DNA of 64,000 nt from Pseudomonas nicosulfuronedens (GCF_005877905.1 NZ_SWDV01000002.1:248001-312000); one strand, 5' to 3'. Positions 50,424-60,730 are shown, numbered from the stretch's first letter. A program made the numbers and translations. The notes: generated by a model not told the origin, from the sequence alone.

Positions 50424-50439
50424 GTGCCTCGATGTAAGA

Positions 50440-50874
50440 TCAGTGTGCGGGGTAGTCTGCCAGTACTTCGCGTTGGCCGGATTTGGTCAGCCCGACCACC
50501 TGGTAGGCGTCGTGGCGGTCGCCCATCTCCATGCCCGGCGAACCCATCGGCATGCCTGGCACGGCGGCACCAACCAGGTCCGCGCGTTCGCGCAGCTTGA
50601 GCACGTCGGCAGCCGGCACATGACCTTCGACGAACTTGCCGTCGATCACGCCGGTGTGGCATGAGCCCATGCTGTGCGGCACGCCAAGTTTGGTCTTCAC
50701 TGCACTCATGTCCGCCTCGACGTGGTCGTTGACGGTGAATCCGTTGCTTTCCAGGTGCTTGATCCAGTCCTTGCAGCAGCCGCAGTTGGCATCGCGGTGC
50801 ACGTCGATGGACAGCGGCTCGGCAGCCTGGGCGGCGCCGGCGACGAGGGCGGTTAGCAGAAGCAGGGTGCGCAT
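50440..50874 (-). CDS. DUF411 periplasmic metal-binding protein
   Basis: 144 aa. A signal peptide (L-V-A-G-A-A-Q-A-A) precedes a thioredoxin-like DUF411 domain with D-A-N-C-G-C-C-K-D-W. A second G-S-C-H-T-G motif and M-P-M-G-S-P-G-M-E-M near the C-terminus are Met/His-rich, as in copper-handling proteins. DUF411 members often neighbour copper resistance genes; here the copper cluster is 14 kb away. The start at 50874 opens the signal peptide. Confidence 0.85.
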   Translation of the reverse strand: MRTLLLLTALVAGAAQAAEPLSIDVHRDANCGCCKDWIKHLESNGFTVNDHVEADMSAVKTKLGVPHSMGSCHTGVIDGKFVEGHVPAADVLKLRERADLVGAAVPGMPMGSPGMEMGDRHDAYQVVGLTKSGQREVLADYPAH

Positions 50875-51073
50875 GGTTGGAACCTCGAAATTCGAACGCG
50901 ACCGAGCATACTCCCGAGCGTCTTCAGCCCCCACTCGCCGTTTGTTTCCCCATATGACGCGGACGTCGAACTTGCCGCGTCGTGCGGGGTCTCTAGCTGA
51001 TCGGTGTGCGTCCGCGACTCCCGGTCGCAGGTCTGGACGCTCGGCAATGGCTGTATGGCCAAGGAGAAATCGG

Positions 51074-51532
51074 ATGCTCTTCGCCCGTCTCGTCCTGCTG
51101 GTCCAGGCTCTGGTCTGGGGTGGCCTGGGACTGCTCTACTGGATTCGTCCCTATGAGATGGCCAACCTCAGCGGCATGTTGCTGATGGAGCCGTCGTCGG
51201 TGAGCGACGCTCGCGTGTTCTATGGCGGCCACCAGTTCGCCCTCGCGCTGTTCCTCGTCTTCGCCCTGCGCCGTCGTCTGCTGGTGCGCCCGGCGCTGAT
51301 CCTGGTGATCCTGGTGCAGCTGACCCTGACATTGTCGCGCCTGCTGATCGCCTGGACCGAGGGCGGCATGGAATGGGATGCGCAACTGGCCGGGGTGGTC
51401 TACCGCGGAGTGATTTCGGCGCTGGCGATCTTCGCCCTCTACTGGCTGGAGCGGCAGTCGCGTAATCGCCAGGTGGTGGTGCGCGAAGAGCCGGAGCCCG
51501 AGGAGCGCAAGGCGGACTTCGAGGGACTCTGA
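51074..51532 (+). CDS. DUF4345-like four-helix membrane protein
   Basis: 152 aa with four hydrophobic segments starting at residue 2 and a charged C-terminal tail (E-E-P-E-P-E-E-R-K). R-x-F-Y-G-G-H-Q-F-A-L-A-L-F-L resembles the DUF4345 core. The ATG at 51074 follows AAGGAG. Function unknown. Confidence 0.72.
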   Translation: MLFARLVLLVQALVWGGLGLLYWIRPYEMANLSGMLLMEPSSVSDARVFYGGHQFALALFLVFALRRRLLVRPALILVILVQLTLTLSRLLIAWTEGGMEWDAQLAGVVYRGVISALAIFALYWLERQSRNRQVVVREEPEPEERKADFEGL

Positions 51533-51633
51533 GCTTCGGATAGGCGGCGCAGTCTGCGGGCGGCGCCGCTGCCGGGCCAACCCCGCTCCGTGCTATCGTA
51601 TTGATTTCGCGGTAGAAGCAAGGCGGAGCCAGC

Positions 51634-51936
51634 ATGAAGTTCGTACATCAACGGGAACACCTGAACGAAGGCGACCTGGTCGTCATCGAGTGCTCCATGA
51701 CCTGCAACATCCGCCTGATGACCGATGCCGCCTTCCGCAGCTTCAAGAATGGCGGGCGCCACGTCTACCACGGCGGCGCGTTCGACCGGTTCCCGGCCAA
51801 GATCAAGGTGCCCAGCACCGGCAACTGGAACATCACCATCGATACCGTCACCCGCCGCGCCATCAGTGTGACGCGCAAGGCCGACTTCAAGTACAGCATC
51901 AAGTTCGTGCGCAAGTCGCCGTCGAACTACAGCTGA
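51634..51936 (+). CDS. DUF1883-domain protein
   Basis: 100 aa, matching the DUF1883 pattern: start M-K-F-V-H-x-R-E-H-L-x-x-G-D-x-V, then N-I-R-L-M, G-R-H-V-Y-H-G-G-A and P-S-T-G-N-W-N-I-T-I-D-T. It is a small soluble beta-rich protein of unknown role. A ribosome site (AAGGCGGAG) precedes the ATG. It is convergent with the lipoprotein gene 3 bp downstream. Confidence 0.85.
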   Translation: MKFVHQREHLNEGDLVVIECSMTCNIRLMTDAAFRSFKNGGRHVYHGGAFDRFPAKIKVPSTGNWNITIDTVTRRAISVTRKADFKYSIKFVRKSPSNYS

Positions 51937-51939
51937 TCC

Positions 51940-52437
51940 TCAGCTCCCCGCATGGGCCGGGAAGTCCTTGAGCAGGCGGGCGATACCTTCGTCCACCGCC
52001 TGCTGGGTGATCTTCGGGTCGTGCAGCTGGCGCGCCACCTGCGCCTGATAAAGCACCTGCCCGGTTGCCTCGTCGATAATCTGCAGCGCCAGGCGCGCCT
52101 GTTCCTGGTCGGTGATCTGGGTCTGGGTCATCACACCCGCGCCGGTCACCACTGGGCGCTGGACAATGCCGGTCTGGCTGTCCAGGCCGACGGCATAGAT
52201 CACCCGCAGCTCCCCTGAATTGTCCTGGTAGCGGTAGCCCTTGGCTTCCAGCGCGCGGCGCACGGCAAGATCGAAGCGATCTTCCAGGTCCTCGCGGTGG
52301 CCCTGTGCGCGCACGGCCTGGATGAAGAAGGTGCTTTGCCGGCCATTGGCGGCGGGGGAGACGCTGATGTTGGCAGGATCGCTGCCGGCGCAGGCGGCCA
52401 GCAACAGGCAGAGCAGGGGGAGGATCAGGCGGGACAT
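51940..52437 (-). CDS. DUF4136-like lipoprotein
   Basis: 165 aa. The leader L-P-L-L-C-L-L-L-A-A-C-A-G gives a lipobox with Cys16. The mature part contains F-x-I-Q-A-V-R, D-L-A-V-R-R-A-L-E-A-K-G-Y and V-D-E-G-I-A-R-L-L-K-D-F-P, consistent with the DUF4136 group of outer-membrane lipoproteins. The start at 52437 places the signal peptide correctly. Function unknown. Confidence 0.78.
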   Translation of the reverse strand: MSRLILPLLCLLLAACAGSDPANISVSPAANGRQSTFFIQAVRAQGHREDLEDRFDLAVRRALEAKGYRYQDNSGELRVIYAVGLDSQTGIVQRPVVTGAGVMTQTQITDQEQARLALQIIDEATGQVLYQAQVARQLHDPKITQQAVDEGIARLLKDFPAHAGS

Positions 52438-52534
52438 GGACGTGCCTCTTGTCATTGTCCCGCAAGCGTAGTCGCCTTGCGGTTGCACACCGCCCAACCC
52501 TTGGTTGGGCGGCAGGCGACTATGCGGCCAGTGC

Positions 52535-53620
52535 TCAGCGGCGGGTCAGCAGTACGCCGGCTTCCATGTGGTGCGTGTAGGGGAACTGGTCGAACAGGGC
52601 GCAGCGGCTCACCTGGTGGGTGTCGTGCAGCTGGGCGATGTTCTGCGCCAGGGTCTCCGGGTTGCAGGAGATGTACAGGATGTTGTCGAAGCGCCGGGTC
52701 AGCTCGCAGGTGTCCGGGTCCATGCCGGCGCGCGGCGGGTCGACGAACACGCTGCCGAACGCGTAGGACTTCAGGTCGACGTCGGCCAGGCGACGGAACG
52801 GGCGCACTTCGTTGAGCGCCTGGGTCAGCTCCTCGGCGGAGAGGCGCACCAGGGTCACGTTGTCCACGGCGTTGTCGGCCAGGTTGGCCAGGGCGGCGTT
52901 CACCGAGGTCTTGCTGATCTCGGTGGCCAGCACCTTGCGCACGCGGGTCGCCAGGGGCAGGGTGAAGTTGCCGTTGCCGCAGTACAGCTCCAGCAGATCG
53001 TCCTCACGCTCGCCCAGGGCTTCGTACGCCCAGTTGAGCATCTTCTGGCACACCTCGCCGTTGGGCTGGGTGAAGGCGCCTTCCGGCTGGCGGTAGCGGA
53101 ACAGGCGGCCGGCGACGGTCAGTTCTTCGCTCACATAGTCACGGCCCACCACCAGGCGCTTGCCGCGCGAACGGCCGACGATGCTCACGCCCAGCTCGGC
53201 AGCCAGCTTCTCGGCAGCAGCCTGCCAGGTCGCGTCCACCGGGCGGTGGTAGCACAGGGTGATCAGCGCATCGCCCGCCAGGGTGGTGAGGAATTCCACC
53301 TGGAACAGCTTGTGGCCCAGCGTCGGCTCGGCCCAGGCAGCCTTCAGGCGCGGCATCAGTTCGTTGATGCGCTGGCTGGCGATGGGGAACTCCTCGATCA
53401 GGATCGGCGTGTGCTTGTCGCCCTGCTCGAACATCGCGTAGTGGCGTGCCTCGCCCTCGCGCCACAGGCGGAACTCGGCGCGCAGGCGGTAATGCTCACG
53501 GGGCGAATCGAACACCGCAGGCTCGGGCGCGGCGAAGGGCGCCAGCAGCTCGCGCAGGCGGGCGACCTTGTCGGCCAGTTGGCTGTCGTAGTGGGACGGA
53601 TCGAAACGCGGACTGCTCAT
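52535..53620 (-). CDS. trmA: tRNA (uracil-5-)-methyltransferase TrmA
   Basis: 361 aa, the E. coli TrmA length. SAM-binding [12 protein letters not shown], the D-P-P-R-A-G motif and nucleophile Cys in Y-I-S-C-N-P-E-T-L are present, with catalytic Glu in H-H-M-E-A-G. No N-terminal TRAM or Fe-S cluster region, so it is TrmA and not RlmC/RlmD. It makes m5U54 in the tRNA T-loop. The start at 53620 (M-S-S-P-R-F-D) follows a weak GAG; an in-frame upstream start at 53680 lies in a repeat and is rejected. Confidence 0.93.
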   Translation of the reverse strand: MSSPRFDPSHYDSQLADKVARLRELLAPFAAPEPAVFDSPREHYRLRAEFRLWREGEARHYAMFEQGDKHTPILIEEFPIASQRINELMPRLKAAWAEPTLGHKLFQVEFLTTLAGDALITLCYHRPVDATWQAAAEKLAAELGVSIVGRSRGKRLVVGRDYVSEELTVAGRLFRYRQPEGAFTQPNGEVCQKMLNWAYEALGEREDDLLELYCGNGNFTLPLATRVRKVLATEISKTSVNAALANLADNAVDNVTLVRLSAEELTQALNEVRPFRRLADVDLKSYAFGSVFVDPPRAGMDPDTCELTRRFDNILYISCNPETLAQNIAQLHDTHQVSRCALFDQFPYTHHMEAGVLLTRR

Positions 53621-53654
53621 GGGGCGGGTAACTCGTGTGGTCGGCGGCATCCTG

Positions 53655-53730
53655 ATGGGTATCACTGCGCTCCACGCCATCCTACGCCAGTGTTACTCGT
53701 AGGGCGGGTGGAGCGCAGCGATACCCAGGC
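53655..53730. repeat. Dispersed inverted repeat, family C
   Basis: GATGGGTATC-ACTGCGCTCC-ACGCCATCCTACG faces CGTAGGGCGGG-TGGAGCGCAG-CGATACCC. Between trmA and the purine permease gene. Same family as 2698-2783 and 60872-60952. Confidence 0.8.
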
Positions 53731-53743
53731 CGCGAAAGGAAAA

Positions 53744-55039
53744 TCAGGCGTTGAACCAGCCCAGCTTGATCACGAACAGGATCGAGAGGATGACCAGCGC
53801 CGGGTTCAGCTCGCGGAAGCGGCCGGACAGCAGCTTGCAAGCGGTCCAGGTGATGAAGCCGAAGGCGATGCCGTTGGCGATGGAGAAGGTCAGCGGCATC
53901 GCCAGGGCGGTTACTACGACCGGTGCGGCGACGGTCAGGTCGTCCCAGTCGATTTCGGCCAGGCCGGAGGCCATCAGCACGGCGACGAAGAACAGGGCCG
54001 GCGCAGTGGCGAAGGCCGGCACGTTGCCTGCCAGCGGGGCGAAGAACAGTGCCAGCAGGAACAGCACGGCGACCACGATGGCGGTCAGGCCGGTACGGCC
54101 GCCAGCGGAAACGCCCGCCGCCGACTCGATGTAGCTGGTGGTGGTGGAGGTGCCCAGCAGCGAGCCGACCATGGCGGCGGAGCTGTCGGCGATCAGCGCA
54201 CGGCCCATCTTCGGCATGTGCCCGTCCTTGCCCATCAGGCCGGCGCGCTTGGCCACGCCGATCAGGGTGCCGGAGTTGTCGAACAGGTCGACGAAGAGGA
54301 AGGCGAAGATCACGCTGAACAGGCCGATGTCCAGCGCGCCCTTGATATCCAGCTGCAGGAAGGTCGGCGCCAGCGACGGCGGCATCGACACCACGCCACC
54401 GAACTGGGAAACGCCGATGGCGATGGAGATGAAGGTGACGACCAGGATGCCGATCATCACAGCGCCAGTCACGCGGCGGGCTTCCAGGGCGACGATCAGG
54501 ATAAAGCCAAGGATCGCCAGCAGCGGTGCCGGCTTGGCCAGGTCACCCATGCCTACCAGGGTGGCCTGGTTGGCGACCACGATGCCCGACTCCTTCAGCG
54601 CGATCAGCGCGAGGAACAGGCCGATGCCGGCGGCGATCGCCGAGCGCAGGGCCAGCGGGATGCTGTTGATGATCCATTCGCGGATGCGGAAGATCGAGAT
54701 GACGAAGAACATGCACGCGGAGAGGAACACCGCACCGAGCGCCACCTGCCAGGTGTGGCCCATGTGCAGGACCACGGTGTAGGTGAAGAAGGCGTTCAGG
54801 CCCATGCCGGGAGCGAGGGCGATCGGGTAGTTAGCGATCAGGCCCATCACCGCCGAACCGATGGCTGCGGCCAGGCAGGTCGCCACGAAGATCGCGCCCT
54901 TGTCCATGCCCGTCTCGCCGAGGATGCTCGGGTTGACGAAAAGGATGTAGGCCATGGTCAGGAAGGTAGTGATACCCGCCAGGATCTCGGTACGCACGTT
55001 GGTGTTGTGCGCCTTGAGTTGGAACAGCTTTTCCAGCAT
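53744..55039 (-). CDS. AzgA/AdeQ-type purine permease
   Basis: 431 aa with about twelve to fourteen helices. The start M-L-E-K-L-F-x-L-K-x-H-x-T-x-V-R-T-E and G-I-T-T-F-L-T-M-A-Y-I-L-F-V-N-P characterise the COG2252 (AzgA/AdeQ/PurP/GhxP) branch of nucleobase/ascorbate transporters. Members import adenine, hypoxanthine or guanine with protons. GGGGAG precedes the ATG at 55039. A -10 with GC-rich discriminator lies about 110 bp upstream. Confidence 0.9.
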   Translation of the reverse strand: MLEKLFQLKAHNTNVRTEILAGITTFLTMAYILFVNPSILGETGMDKGAIFVATCLAAAIGSAVMGLIANYPIALAPGMGLNAFFTYTVVLHMGHTWQVALGAVFLSACMFFVISIFRIREWIINSIPLALRSAIAAGIGLFLALIALKESGIVVANQATLVGMGDLAKPAPLLAILGFILIVALEARRVTGAVMIGILVVTFISIAIGVSQFGGVVSMPPSLAPTFLQLDIKGALDIGLFSVIFAFLFVDLFDNSGTLIGVAKRAGLMGKDGHMPKMGRALIADSSAAMVGSLLGTSTTTSYIESAAGVSAGGRTGLTAIVVAVLFLLALFFAPLAGNVPAFATAPALFFVAVLMASGLAEIDWDDLTVAAPVVVTALAMPLTFSIANGIAFGFITWTACKLLSGRFRELNPALVILSILFVIKLGWFNA

Positions 55040-55147
55040 GTTTGGCTCCCCGTGACGCTCTCGCGCCGTTATCGTTCTGGCCGGGAAAAGCAAGGTGCAT
55101 GCCCAGGTGGGCCGTGCGCCTGTTCTTGTGGCCGGCAAAAGGCGCGC

Positions 55148-55153
55148 ATGATA
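55148..55153 (-). promoter_or_regulatory. -10 element with GC-rich discriminator (purine permease)
   Basis: TATCAT on the - strand, preceded by GG and followed by GCGCGCC. The same discriminator follows the putative glyA -10. No convincing -35 was found. The roughly 100-nt leader has possible stems, but I could not identify a purine riboswitch. Confidence 0.4.
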
Positions 55154-55317
55154 CCAGCTCGTCCTGCGCCGGAGAATTTCTGACCGGACCGCCAGCATCC
55201 GTTCGTCTGCAAGCTTAGTCGCGGGCGCCGACCAAGGGAGTGCAACTTGTACGCTGGCGGTGGTCTGACTCTCCATAACCCTGGCCCGACCGGGCCGTCC
55301 TGTCCGATTTTCAGTCG

Positions 55318-55809
55318 ATGAAACGCTCTATTCCGATCCTCCTCGCCTCATTGTTGGGCGCCTGCGCCGGTGCACCGCCATCGGCTCCGCAGCATACGTT
55401 CGATGTCCATGCCCTGGCCGACAAGCCCACGGCCAGCACCCGCACCCTGGCTGACCCGCAGGGCAAGGCTGTGCTGCTGGAAACCCATCCGACGCTGACC
55501 CAGCGTGATGTGCAGCGGGCCGAACTGGCCAGTGTTGCCGACGGCAAGCCGGCGGTGCGCGTCTTGTTCACGCCCGACGCCAGCCAGCGTTTGGCGAAAC
55601 TGACCGAAGAAGAACAGGGCAAGGCGCTGGCGGTGGTCATCGACGGGCAACTGCGCCTGCTGCCGAAGGTGACGCGGGTGGTGACCGATGGTCAGGTGAT
55701 GCTCAAGGGCTTCGCCAGCCAGGCGGAGGCGGAGACACTGGTGCGCCGGCTCAATGACCTGCGCGATGTGCCGGTGCAACCGGAGCAGGGAGCGGGAGGG
55801 CAACCCTGA
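55318..55809 (+). CDS. SecD-head-like lipoprotein
   Basis: 163 aa. The leader I-L-L-A-S-L-L-G-A-C gives a lipobox at Cys16. The mature domain (V-R-V-L-F-T-P-D-A-S-Q-R-L-A-K-L-T, A-V-V-I-D-G-Q-L-R-L-L-P-K-V, V-M-L-K-G-F-A-S-Q-A-E-A) resembles the SecDF P1-head fold of SecD, without the membrane part. Role unknown. It precedes hscC by 118 bp on the same strand. Confidence 0.75.
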   Translation: MKRSIPILLASLLGACAGAPPSAPQHTFDVHALADKPTASTRTLADPQGKAVLLETHPTLTQRDVQRAELASVADGKPAVRVLFTPDASQRLAKLTEEEQGKALAVVIDGQLRLLPKVTRVVTDGQVMLKGFASQAEAETLVRRLNDLRDVPVQPEQGAGGQP

Positions 55810-55927
55810 TGCGACTTCGACGGGCTTTACCCGGTACAGGCTAATCGCTGTAATAGCGGCTTTACATTCCGATGGATCGGGCAGTGAGGCGACCGGGTTC
55901 GCCATGCCCCGCAAGGAGAGCGCCAGA

Positions 55928-57631
55928 GTGATTGTCGGCATCGACCTCGGTACCACCAACAGCCTAGTCGCCGTTTGGCGTGATGATTCTCCACAGTTGG
56001 TGCCCAATGCGCTGGGAAGCTTGATTACGCCCAGCGTCGTAGGGCTGGACGATCAGGGACAAGTCCTGGTCGGCCAGGCCGCCCGAGAGCGGCTGCAGAC
56101 CCATCCCCAACTGACTGCGGCGCTGTTCAAGCGGCACATGGGCAGTGCCCAGGAAATCAGCCTCGGTGCTCGCCGCTTCCGTCCCGAAGAGCTGTCTGCG
56201 CTGGTATTGCGCAGCCTCAAGGAGGATGTCGAACGGGCCTTTGGCGAAGCAGTGACGGAGGCTGTGATCAGCGTTCCGGCCTATTTCAGCGATGCCCAGC
56301 GCAAGGCGACGCGGATCGCCGGGGAGCTGGCTGGGCTGAAGGTCGAGAAGCTGGTCAACGAACCCACCGCCGCCGCGCTGGCCTATGGCGTGCACCAGAA
56401 GGACCGGGAAACCTCGTTTCTGGTCTTCGACCTGGGGGGCGGCACCTTCGACGTCTCGATCCTCGAACTCTTCGAAGGGGTGATGGAGGTCCGCGCCAGC
56501 GCTGGCGACAACTTCCTCGGCGGCGAGGACTTCGATGCCGCGCTGGTCCAGCATTTCCTGTCCAGCCAGCGCCAGGACAAGGCTTTTCCTGATGTCGACA
56601 GCCCCGGTCTGCGCAATCGCCTGCGCAGGGAGGCCGAGCGCGTGCGCCAGGCTCTGGGGCAGGAAGCAACGGCCACCTTCAGTCTGGCCCATGGGGGGCA
56701 GCAGTGGGAGCAGGTGATCAGTCAGGACGAACTGCAGAAGATCTGCGCGCCACTGCTGGAGCGGCTGCGCGGCCCCATCGAGCGCGCCCTGCGCGATGCG
56801 CGTATCCGCGTTGCCGATCTCGATGAGATTCTGCTGGTCGGCGGCACCACACGCATGCCGCTGATCCGCAAGCTGGCGGCGGGCCTGTTCGGGCGCTTCC
56901 CGGCCATGCAGATCAACCCGGACGAGGTCGTCGCGCTGGGCGCCGCGGTCCAGGCGGCGCTCAAGCAGCGGGCGGCGGCGCTGGAAGAAGTGGTGCTGAC
57001 TGATGTCTGCCCGTACTCGCTGGGCATCGAGACCACGGCGCAGTTCGGACGAATGTACGAGGCCGGCCATTACCTGCCGATCATCGAGCGCAACTGCGTC
57101 GTGCCGATCAGCCGGGTGAAGACCATCCAGACGCTGCACGACAACCAGACCCAAGTGCTGCTGAAGATATTCCAGGGTGAAAGCCGCATGGTGAAGGACA
57201 ACATCGCCCTGGGCGAGTTGAGCATTCCCGTTCCACCGCGCCCGGCGGGCGAGGTGGAGCTGGATGTGCGCTTCACCTACGACAACAACGGCATCCTTGA
57301 GGCGGAAGTGAAGATCCCCGCCACCGACGAGGTGCACAGCCTGGTGATCGAGAAGAGCCCTGGCGTGCTGTCGCCGGAGGAAGTGCGTCGTCGTCTCGCC
57401 GAGCTGGCGCAGTTGAAGGTTCACCCTCGCGAGCAGTTGGTCAACACTGTGCTGCTGGCGCGCCTGGAGCGCTTGTATCAGGAGCACCTGGGCGAGGTGC
57501 GGGAGATGCTCGCGCAGATGGCCGGTAGCTTCCAGCAGGTGCTCGGAACCCAGGACACCGGCCGCATCGCTGACCTGCGCGCGGCCATCGAGCAGCGCCT
57601 CGAGGAACTCGAACGATCCCCCTGGCAATAA
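55928..57631 (+). CDS. hscC: Specialised Hsp70 chaperone HscC
   Basis: 567 aa. The nucleotide-binding domain has [25 protein letters not shown] and [10 protein letters not shown]. Alignment by eye with E. coli HscC is close throughout (T-A-A-L-F-K-R-x-[15 protein letters not shown]). The C-terminal lid is short, as in HscC and unlike DnaK. The GTG at 55928 is chosen because AAGGAGAG sits seven bases before it; an ATG at 55904 lies before that site. The J-like gene starts 11 bp later. Confidence 0.92.
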   Translation: MIVGIDLGTTNSLVAVWRDDSPQLVPNALGSLITPSVVGLDDQGQVLVGQAARERLQTHPQLTAALFKRHMGSAQEISLGARRFRPEELSALVLRSLKEDVERAFGEAVTEAVISVPAYFSDAQRKATRIAGELAGLKVEKLVNEPTAAALAYGVHQKDRETSFLVFDLGGGTFDVSILELFEGVMEVRASAGDNFLGGEDFDAALVQHFLSSQRQDKAFPDVDSPGLRNRLRREAERVRQALGQEATATFSLAHGGQQWEQVISQDELQKICAPLLERLRGPIERALRDARIRVADLDEILLVGGTTRMPLIRKLAAGLFGRFPAMQINPDEVVALGAAVQAALKQRAAALEEVVLTDVCPYSLGIETTAQFGRMYEAGHYLPIIERNCVVPISRVKTIQTLHDNQTQVLLKIFQGESRMVKDNIALGELSIPVPPRPAGEVELDVRFTYDNNGILEAEVKIPATDEVHSLVIEKSPGVLSPEEVRRRLAELAQLKVHPREQLVNTVLLARLERLYQEHLGEVREMLAQMAGSFQQVLGTQDTGRIADLRAAIEQRLEELERSPWQ

Positions 57632-57642
57632 AGGAAGCGGCC

Positions 57643-59376
57643 ATGAGTTGTTGGGAAGTCCTCGGCCTGGATTCCGAGGCGGATGAGCGAACCATCAAGC
57701 GGCACTACGCGCGGTTGCTCAAGGGGACTCGCCCGGATGAGGACCCTGAGGCCTTCCAGGCTCTGCGTGAGGCCTACGAGCAGGCACAGCGTTGGGCGCA
57801 ATGGCGTGCGGAAAATCGGGATGAGGTCGTTCCGGAAGCAGATCTGCCGGAGGATGCGCCTTCCTCGGTGCCCACTCCGGTGGTGGTCGAATTGCCGGTG
57901 CCGGTGCCTGAGCTGCCTCAGGATTTTCGCGGCGAGCGACCGCAACACCTGGCGGAGCTGCTGTCCGGGCTGCGTCCCTCGCTACTCACCGAGCGTCGCT
58001 TGCAAGCCGAAGCTGCTGGCCTGGCCGTGGCGTTCGAGCGCGGTGTGCTGCAACTGTGCCTGGAGGAGGAGTACGAGTCCGTCCTTCGCGAGGCGGCTTG
58101 TCGCGAGTACCACTGGCTGGAAGTGGTCGAGGCGCCTGCACTCACGGCGCTGGAATTGCAGCCGCTGTATGCGCGGATCGTGCAGAGCCACCTTCTGAGC
58201 TTGCGTCAATTGCACAACCATGGCGAGCCGACCGCGCTGGAGGATGGCCTGCGGACCCTGGCCGGGCAACCCTGGCTGCAGAGCTACGACGGCCGGGCGT
58301 TGCTGGAGAGCGCGGTGGTGTCGATGCTGCTGGAGATGCCGTCATGGAGCTGCGACACCCTCGACCAGGTGGCCTCCGTTTTTGCCTGGCAGGAAGGCCA
58401 GCGGGAAGCCAATTGCCCTGACTATCAATGGCGCGAACTGCTGGAACGCTGGGATGCCGAGCGCTTCTACGCGCGGGTGCTGGACAACGCTCGACGCTGG
58501 GAGCTGACGGCAGAGTGTCGGGCTGCCCGGCTGCTGCTTTCGCCTTTCGATGCCCGTCAGCGGCGCCGGTTCATGGCGGACTTCGACGAGGAGGATCGGC
58601 AGCACAGCACTTCTATCGCCAGGGCGTTCATCTATCGCTATCCGCAGTTGCTGGAACGCCTGCCCGGTGCGCCGCTGGATGAAGTCTTCTGGCGCGACCT
58701 GGGGCGGAGCGGGCCTTGGGTCGGGAGAACGGCCGTCTTGTGGGGCGCTTTCATGGTGTTCTACGGCGTGACGGTCGCTCCGGGGGAGCTGGCCAAGCCA
58801 AAGCCGGATTATGGGGTTCTGCTCATCGGTCTTCCCGTGGTGTCAGCCGTTCTTGCCGGGGTATTGAGCCGGGTGATCGGGTGGTTCCAGGCTATGACCG
58901 GTTATGCGCTGGCCAAGCTGGATTACCGCTTGAGCGGCTTTTTGCCGGCAAGTTGGCACCAACATGGCGCGGGTATTCGCCCTCTTTGGCATGGCGCCAT
59001 CAGCTATGTGATGGCTCTGGCTGTCGGTGGTGCGTCGGGGCTGAGGGTCCCCGACTTGTGGCTGCAAGCGCTCGTCATCGCACCCGGGGTAATGTTGGGC
59101 CTGCATCTGTTCAAACACTTCAGTGTCATGGACAGGGGTATCGGATTTGTGGCCAGTCTATGGTTACGCTACCGGCGCTACCTGCATGTTGTGGTTCTGC
59201 TGTTCATCGCTCTGACTGTCGTGACGGCGATGGTGGTCAAGAGCGCGAGTGAAACCAAATCCAGATACCAGACCGAGGCTGAGGTCGCCCGGTACTGCCA
59301 GGAGGCGAAAAATCACGGGGATATCCGCTGCGTCCTGCGTGATGCCGCAAACTCGCCGCCGGCCAGCGGAAAGTGA
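57643..59376 (+). CDS. J-like membrane co-chaperone of HscC (DjlB/DjlC type)
   Basis: 577 aa. The first 60 residues form a degenerate J-domain (C-W-E-V-L-G-L-D, I-K-R-H-Y-A-R-L-L-K) in which the invariant H-P-D reads R-P-D (T-R-P-D-E-D-P-E-A-F). A long soluble helical middle follows. At least five membrane segments lie at the C-terminus (residues about 365-535). E. coli HscC is also encoded next to two J-like proteins, DjlB and DjlC/HscD, whose architecture this resembles. It probably targets HscC to the inner membrane. GC content dips slightly near the 3' end. Confidence 0.8.
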   Translation: MSCWEVLGLDSEADERTIKRHYARLLKGTRPDEDPEAFQALREAYEQAQRWAQWRAENRDEVVPEADLPEDAPSSVPTPVVVELPVPVPELPQDFRGERPQHLAELLSGLRPSLLTERRLQAEAAGLAVAFERGVLQLCLEEEYESVLREAACREYHWLEVVEAPALTALELQPLYARIVQSHLLSLRQLHNHGEPTALEDGLRTLAGQPWLQSYDGRALLESAVVSMLLEMPSWSCDTLDQVASVFAWQEGQREANCPDYQWRELLERWDAERFYARVLDNARRWELTAECRAARLLLSPFDARQRRRFMADFDEEDRQHSTSIARAFIYRYPQLLERLPGAPLDEVFWRDLGRSGPWVGRTAVLWGAFMVFYGVTVAPGELAKPKPDYGVLLIGLPVVSAVLAGVLSRVIGWFQAMTGYALAKLDYRLSGFLPASWHQHGAGIRPLWHGAISYVMALAVGGASGLRVPDLWLQALVIAPGVMLGLHLFKHFSVMDRGIGFVASLWLRYRRYLHVVVLLFIALTVVTAMVVKSASETKSRYQTEAEVARYCQEAKNHGDIRCVLRDAANSPPASGK

Positions 59377-59383
59377 GGCCATG

Positions 59384-59411
59384 AAAAAGCCCGGCATCTG
59401 CCGGGCTTTTT
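59384..59411. terminator. Bidirectional terminator between djl-like gene and glyA
   Basis: AAAAAGCCCGGCA-TC-TGCCGGGCTTTTT, a symmetric hairpin with A- and T-tracts serving both converging genes. Confidence 0.92.
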
Positions 59412-59435
59412 CGTCGTGCTGTTCGCGGGTTCGGC

Positions 59436-60689
59436 TTAGGCGCCGTAGACCGGGAACTTGGCGCAGATGGCCTTGACCTTCTCGCGCACGCCGTCCACCA
59501 CGGACTCGTCGCCCATGTTGGTCAGGATGTCGCAGATCCAGCCGGCCAGCTCGCGGCACTCGGCTTCCTTGAAGCCGCGGGTGGTCACGGCGGGGGTGCC
59601 GATACGCAGGCCGGAGGTGACGAACGGGGAGCGCGGGTCGTTCGGTACGCTGTTCTTGTTCACGGTGATGAAGGCGCGACCCAGGGCGGCGTCGGCGTCC
59701 TTACCGGTGATGTCCTGCTTGATCAGGGACAGCAGGAACAGGTGGTTCTGGGTACCGCCGGAAACTACGTCGAAGCCGCGCTCGATGAACACGCTGGCCA
59801 TGGTCTGGGCGTTCTTCAGGACCTGCTGCTGGTAGGCCTTGAACTCGGGCTGCAGGGCTTCCTTGAAGCACACGGCCTTGGCGGCGATCACGTGCTCCAG
59901 CGGGCCACCCTGGGCACCCGGGAAGACAGCGGAGTTCAGCTTCTTCTCGATCTCTTCGTTCTTGCGAGCGAGGATCAGGCCGCCGCGCGGGCCGCGCAGG
60001 GTCTTGTGGGTGGTGGTGGTGACCACGTCGGCGAACGGCACCGGGTTCGGGTAAACGCCAGCGGCGACCAGACCGGCCACGTGGGCCATGTCGACGAACA
60101 GGTAGGCACCGACCTTGTCCGCGATGGCGCGGAAGCGGGCGAAGTCCAGGACCTGGGAATAGGCGGAGAAGCCGGCGACGATCATCTTCGGCTTGTGCTC
60201 GACAGCCAGGCGCTCGACTTCGTCGTAGTCGATCAGGCCGGCGTCGGTGATGCCGTACTGCACGGCGTTGTACAGCTTGCCGGAGGAAGAAACGCTGGCG
60301 CCGTGGGTCAGGTGACCACCGTGGGCCAGGCTCATGCCCAGGATGGTGTCACCGGCCGACAGCAGGGCCAGGTAGACGGCGGCGTTGGCCTGGGAGCCGG
60401 CGTGCGGCTGGACGTTGGCGTAGTCGGCGCCGAACAGCTCCTTGGCGCGGTCGATGGCCAGCTGCTCGACGACGTCGACGTACTCGCAACCACCGTAGTA
60501 GCGCTTGCCCGGGTAGCCTTCGGCGTACTTGTTGGTCAGCACCGAACCCTGGGCTTCCATCACCGCCGGGCTGGTGTAGTTCTCGGAGGCGATGAGCTCG
60601 ATGTGCTCTTCCTGGCGCTGGGCTTCCTGCTCCATCGCGGCGAAGAGTTCGGCATCGTAGCGGGCGAGGGTCAAATCACGGCTGAACAT
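59436..60689 (-). CDS. glyA: Serine hydroxymethyltransferase GlyA
   Basis: 417 aa, standard length. The PLP Lys lies in [25 protein letters not shown] and [11 protein letters not shown] are family hallmarks. It interconverts serine and glycine with tetrahydrofolate, the main one-carbon source. The start at 60689 (M-F-S-R-D) follows AGAGG. A TAGAAT -10 with GC-rich discriminator lies 42 bp upstream. Confidence 0.96.
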   Translation of the reverse strand: MFSRDLTLARYDAELFAAMEQEAQRQEEHIELIASENYTSPAVMEAQGSVLTNKYAEGYPGKRYYGGCEYVDVVEQLAIDRAKELFGADYANVQPHAGSQANAAVYLALLSAGDTILGMSLAHGGHLTHGASVSSSGKLYNAVQYGITDAGLIDYDEVERLAVEHKPKMIVAGFSAYSQVLDFARFRAIADKVGAYLFVDMAHVAGLVAAGVYPNPVPFADVVTTTTHKTLRGPRGGLILARKNEEIEKKLNSAVFPGAQGGPLEHVIAAKAVCFKEALQPEFKAYQQQVLKNAQTMASVFIERGFDVVSGGTQNHLFLLSLIKQDITGKDADAALGRAFITVNKNSVPNDPRSPFVTSGLRIGTPAVTTRGFKEAECRELAGWICDILTNMGDESVVDGVREKVKAICAKFPVYGA

Positions 60690-60730
60690 GGCGGTCCTCT
60701 TAAGGATCGGGTGCTGGGGGAAAGGCGCGC

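Noticed and set aside
55040..55317. Purine riboswitch upstream of the purine permease
   Set aside because: The leader has GC-rich pairing possibilities but no recognisable purine, PRPP or NMT1-type core could be traced by eye.
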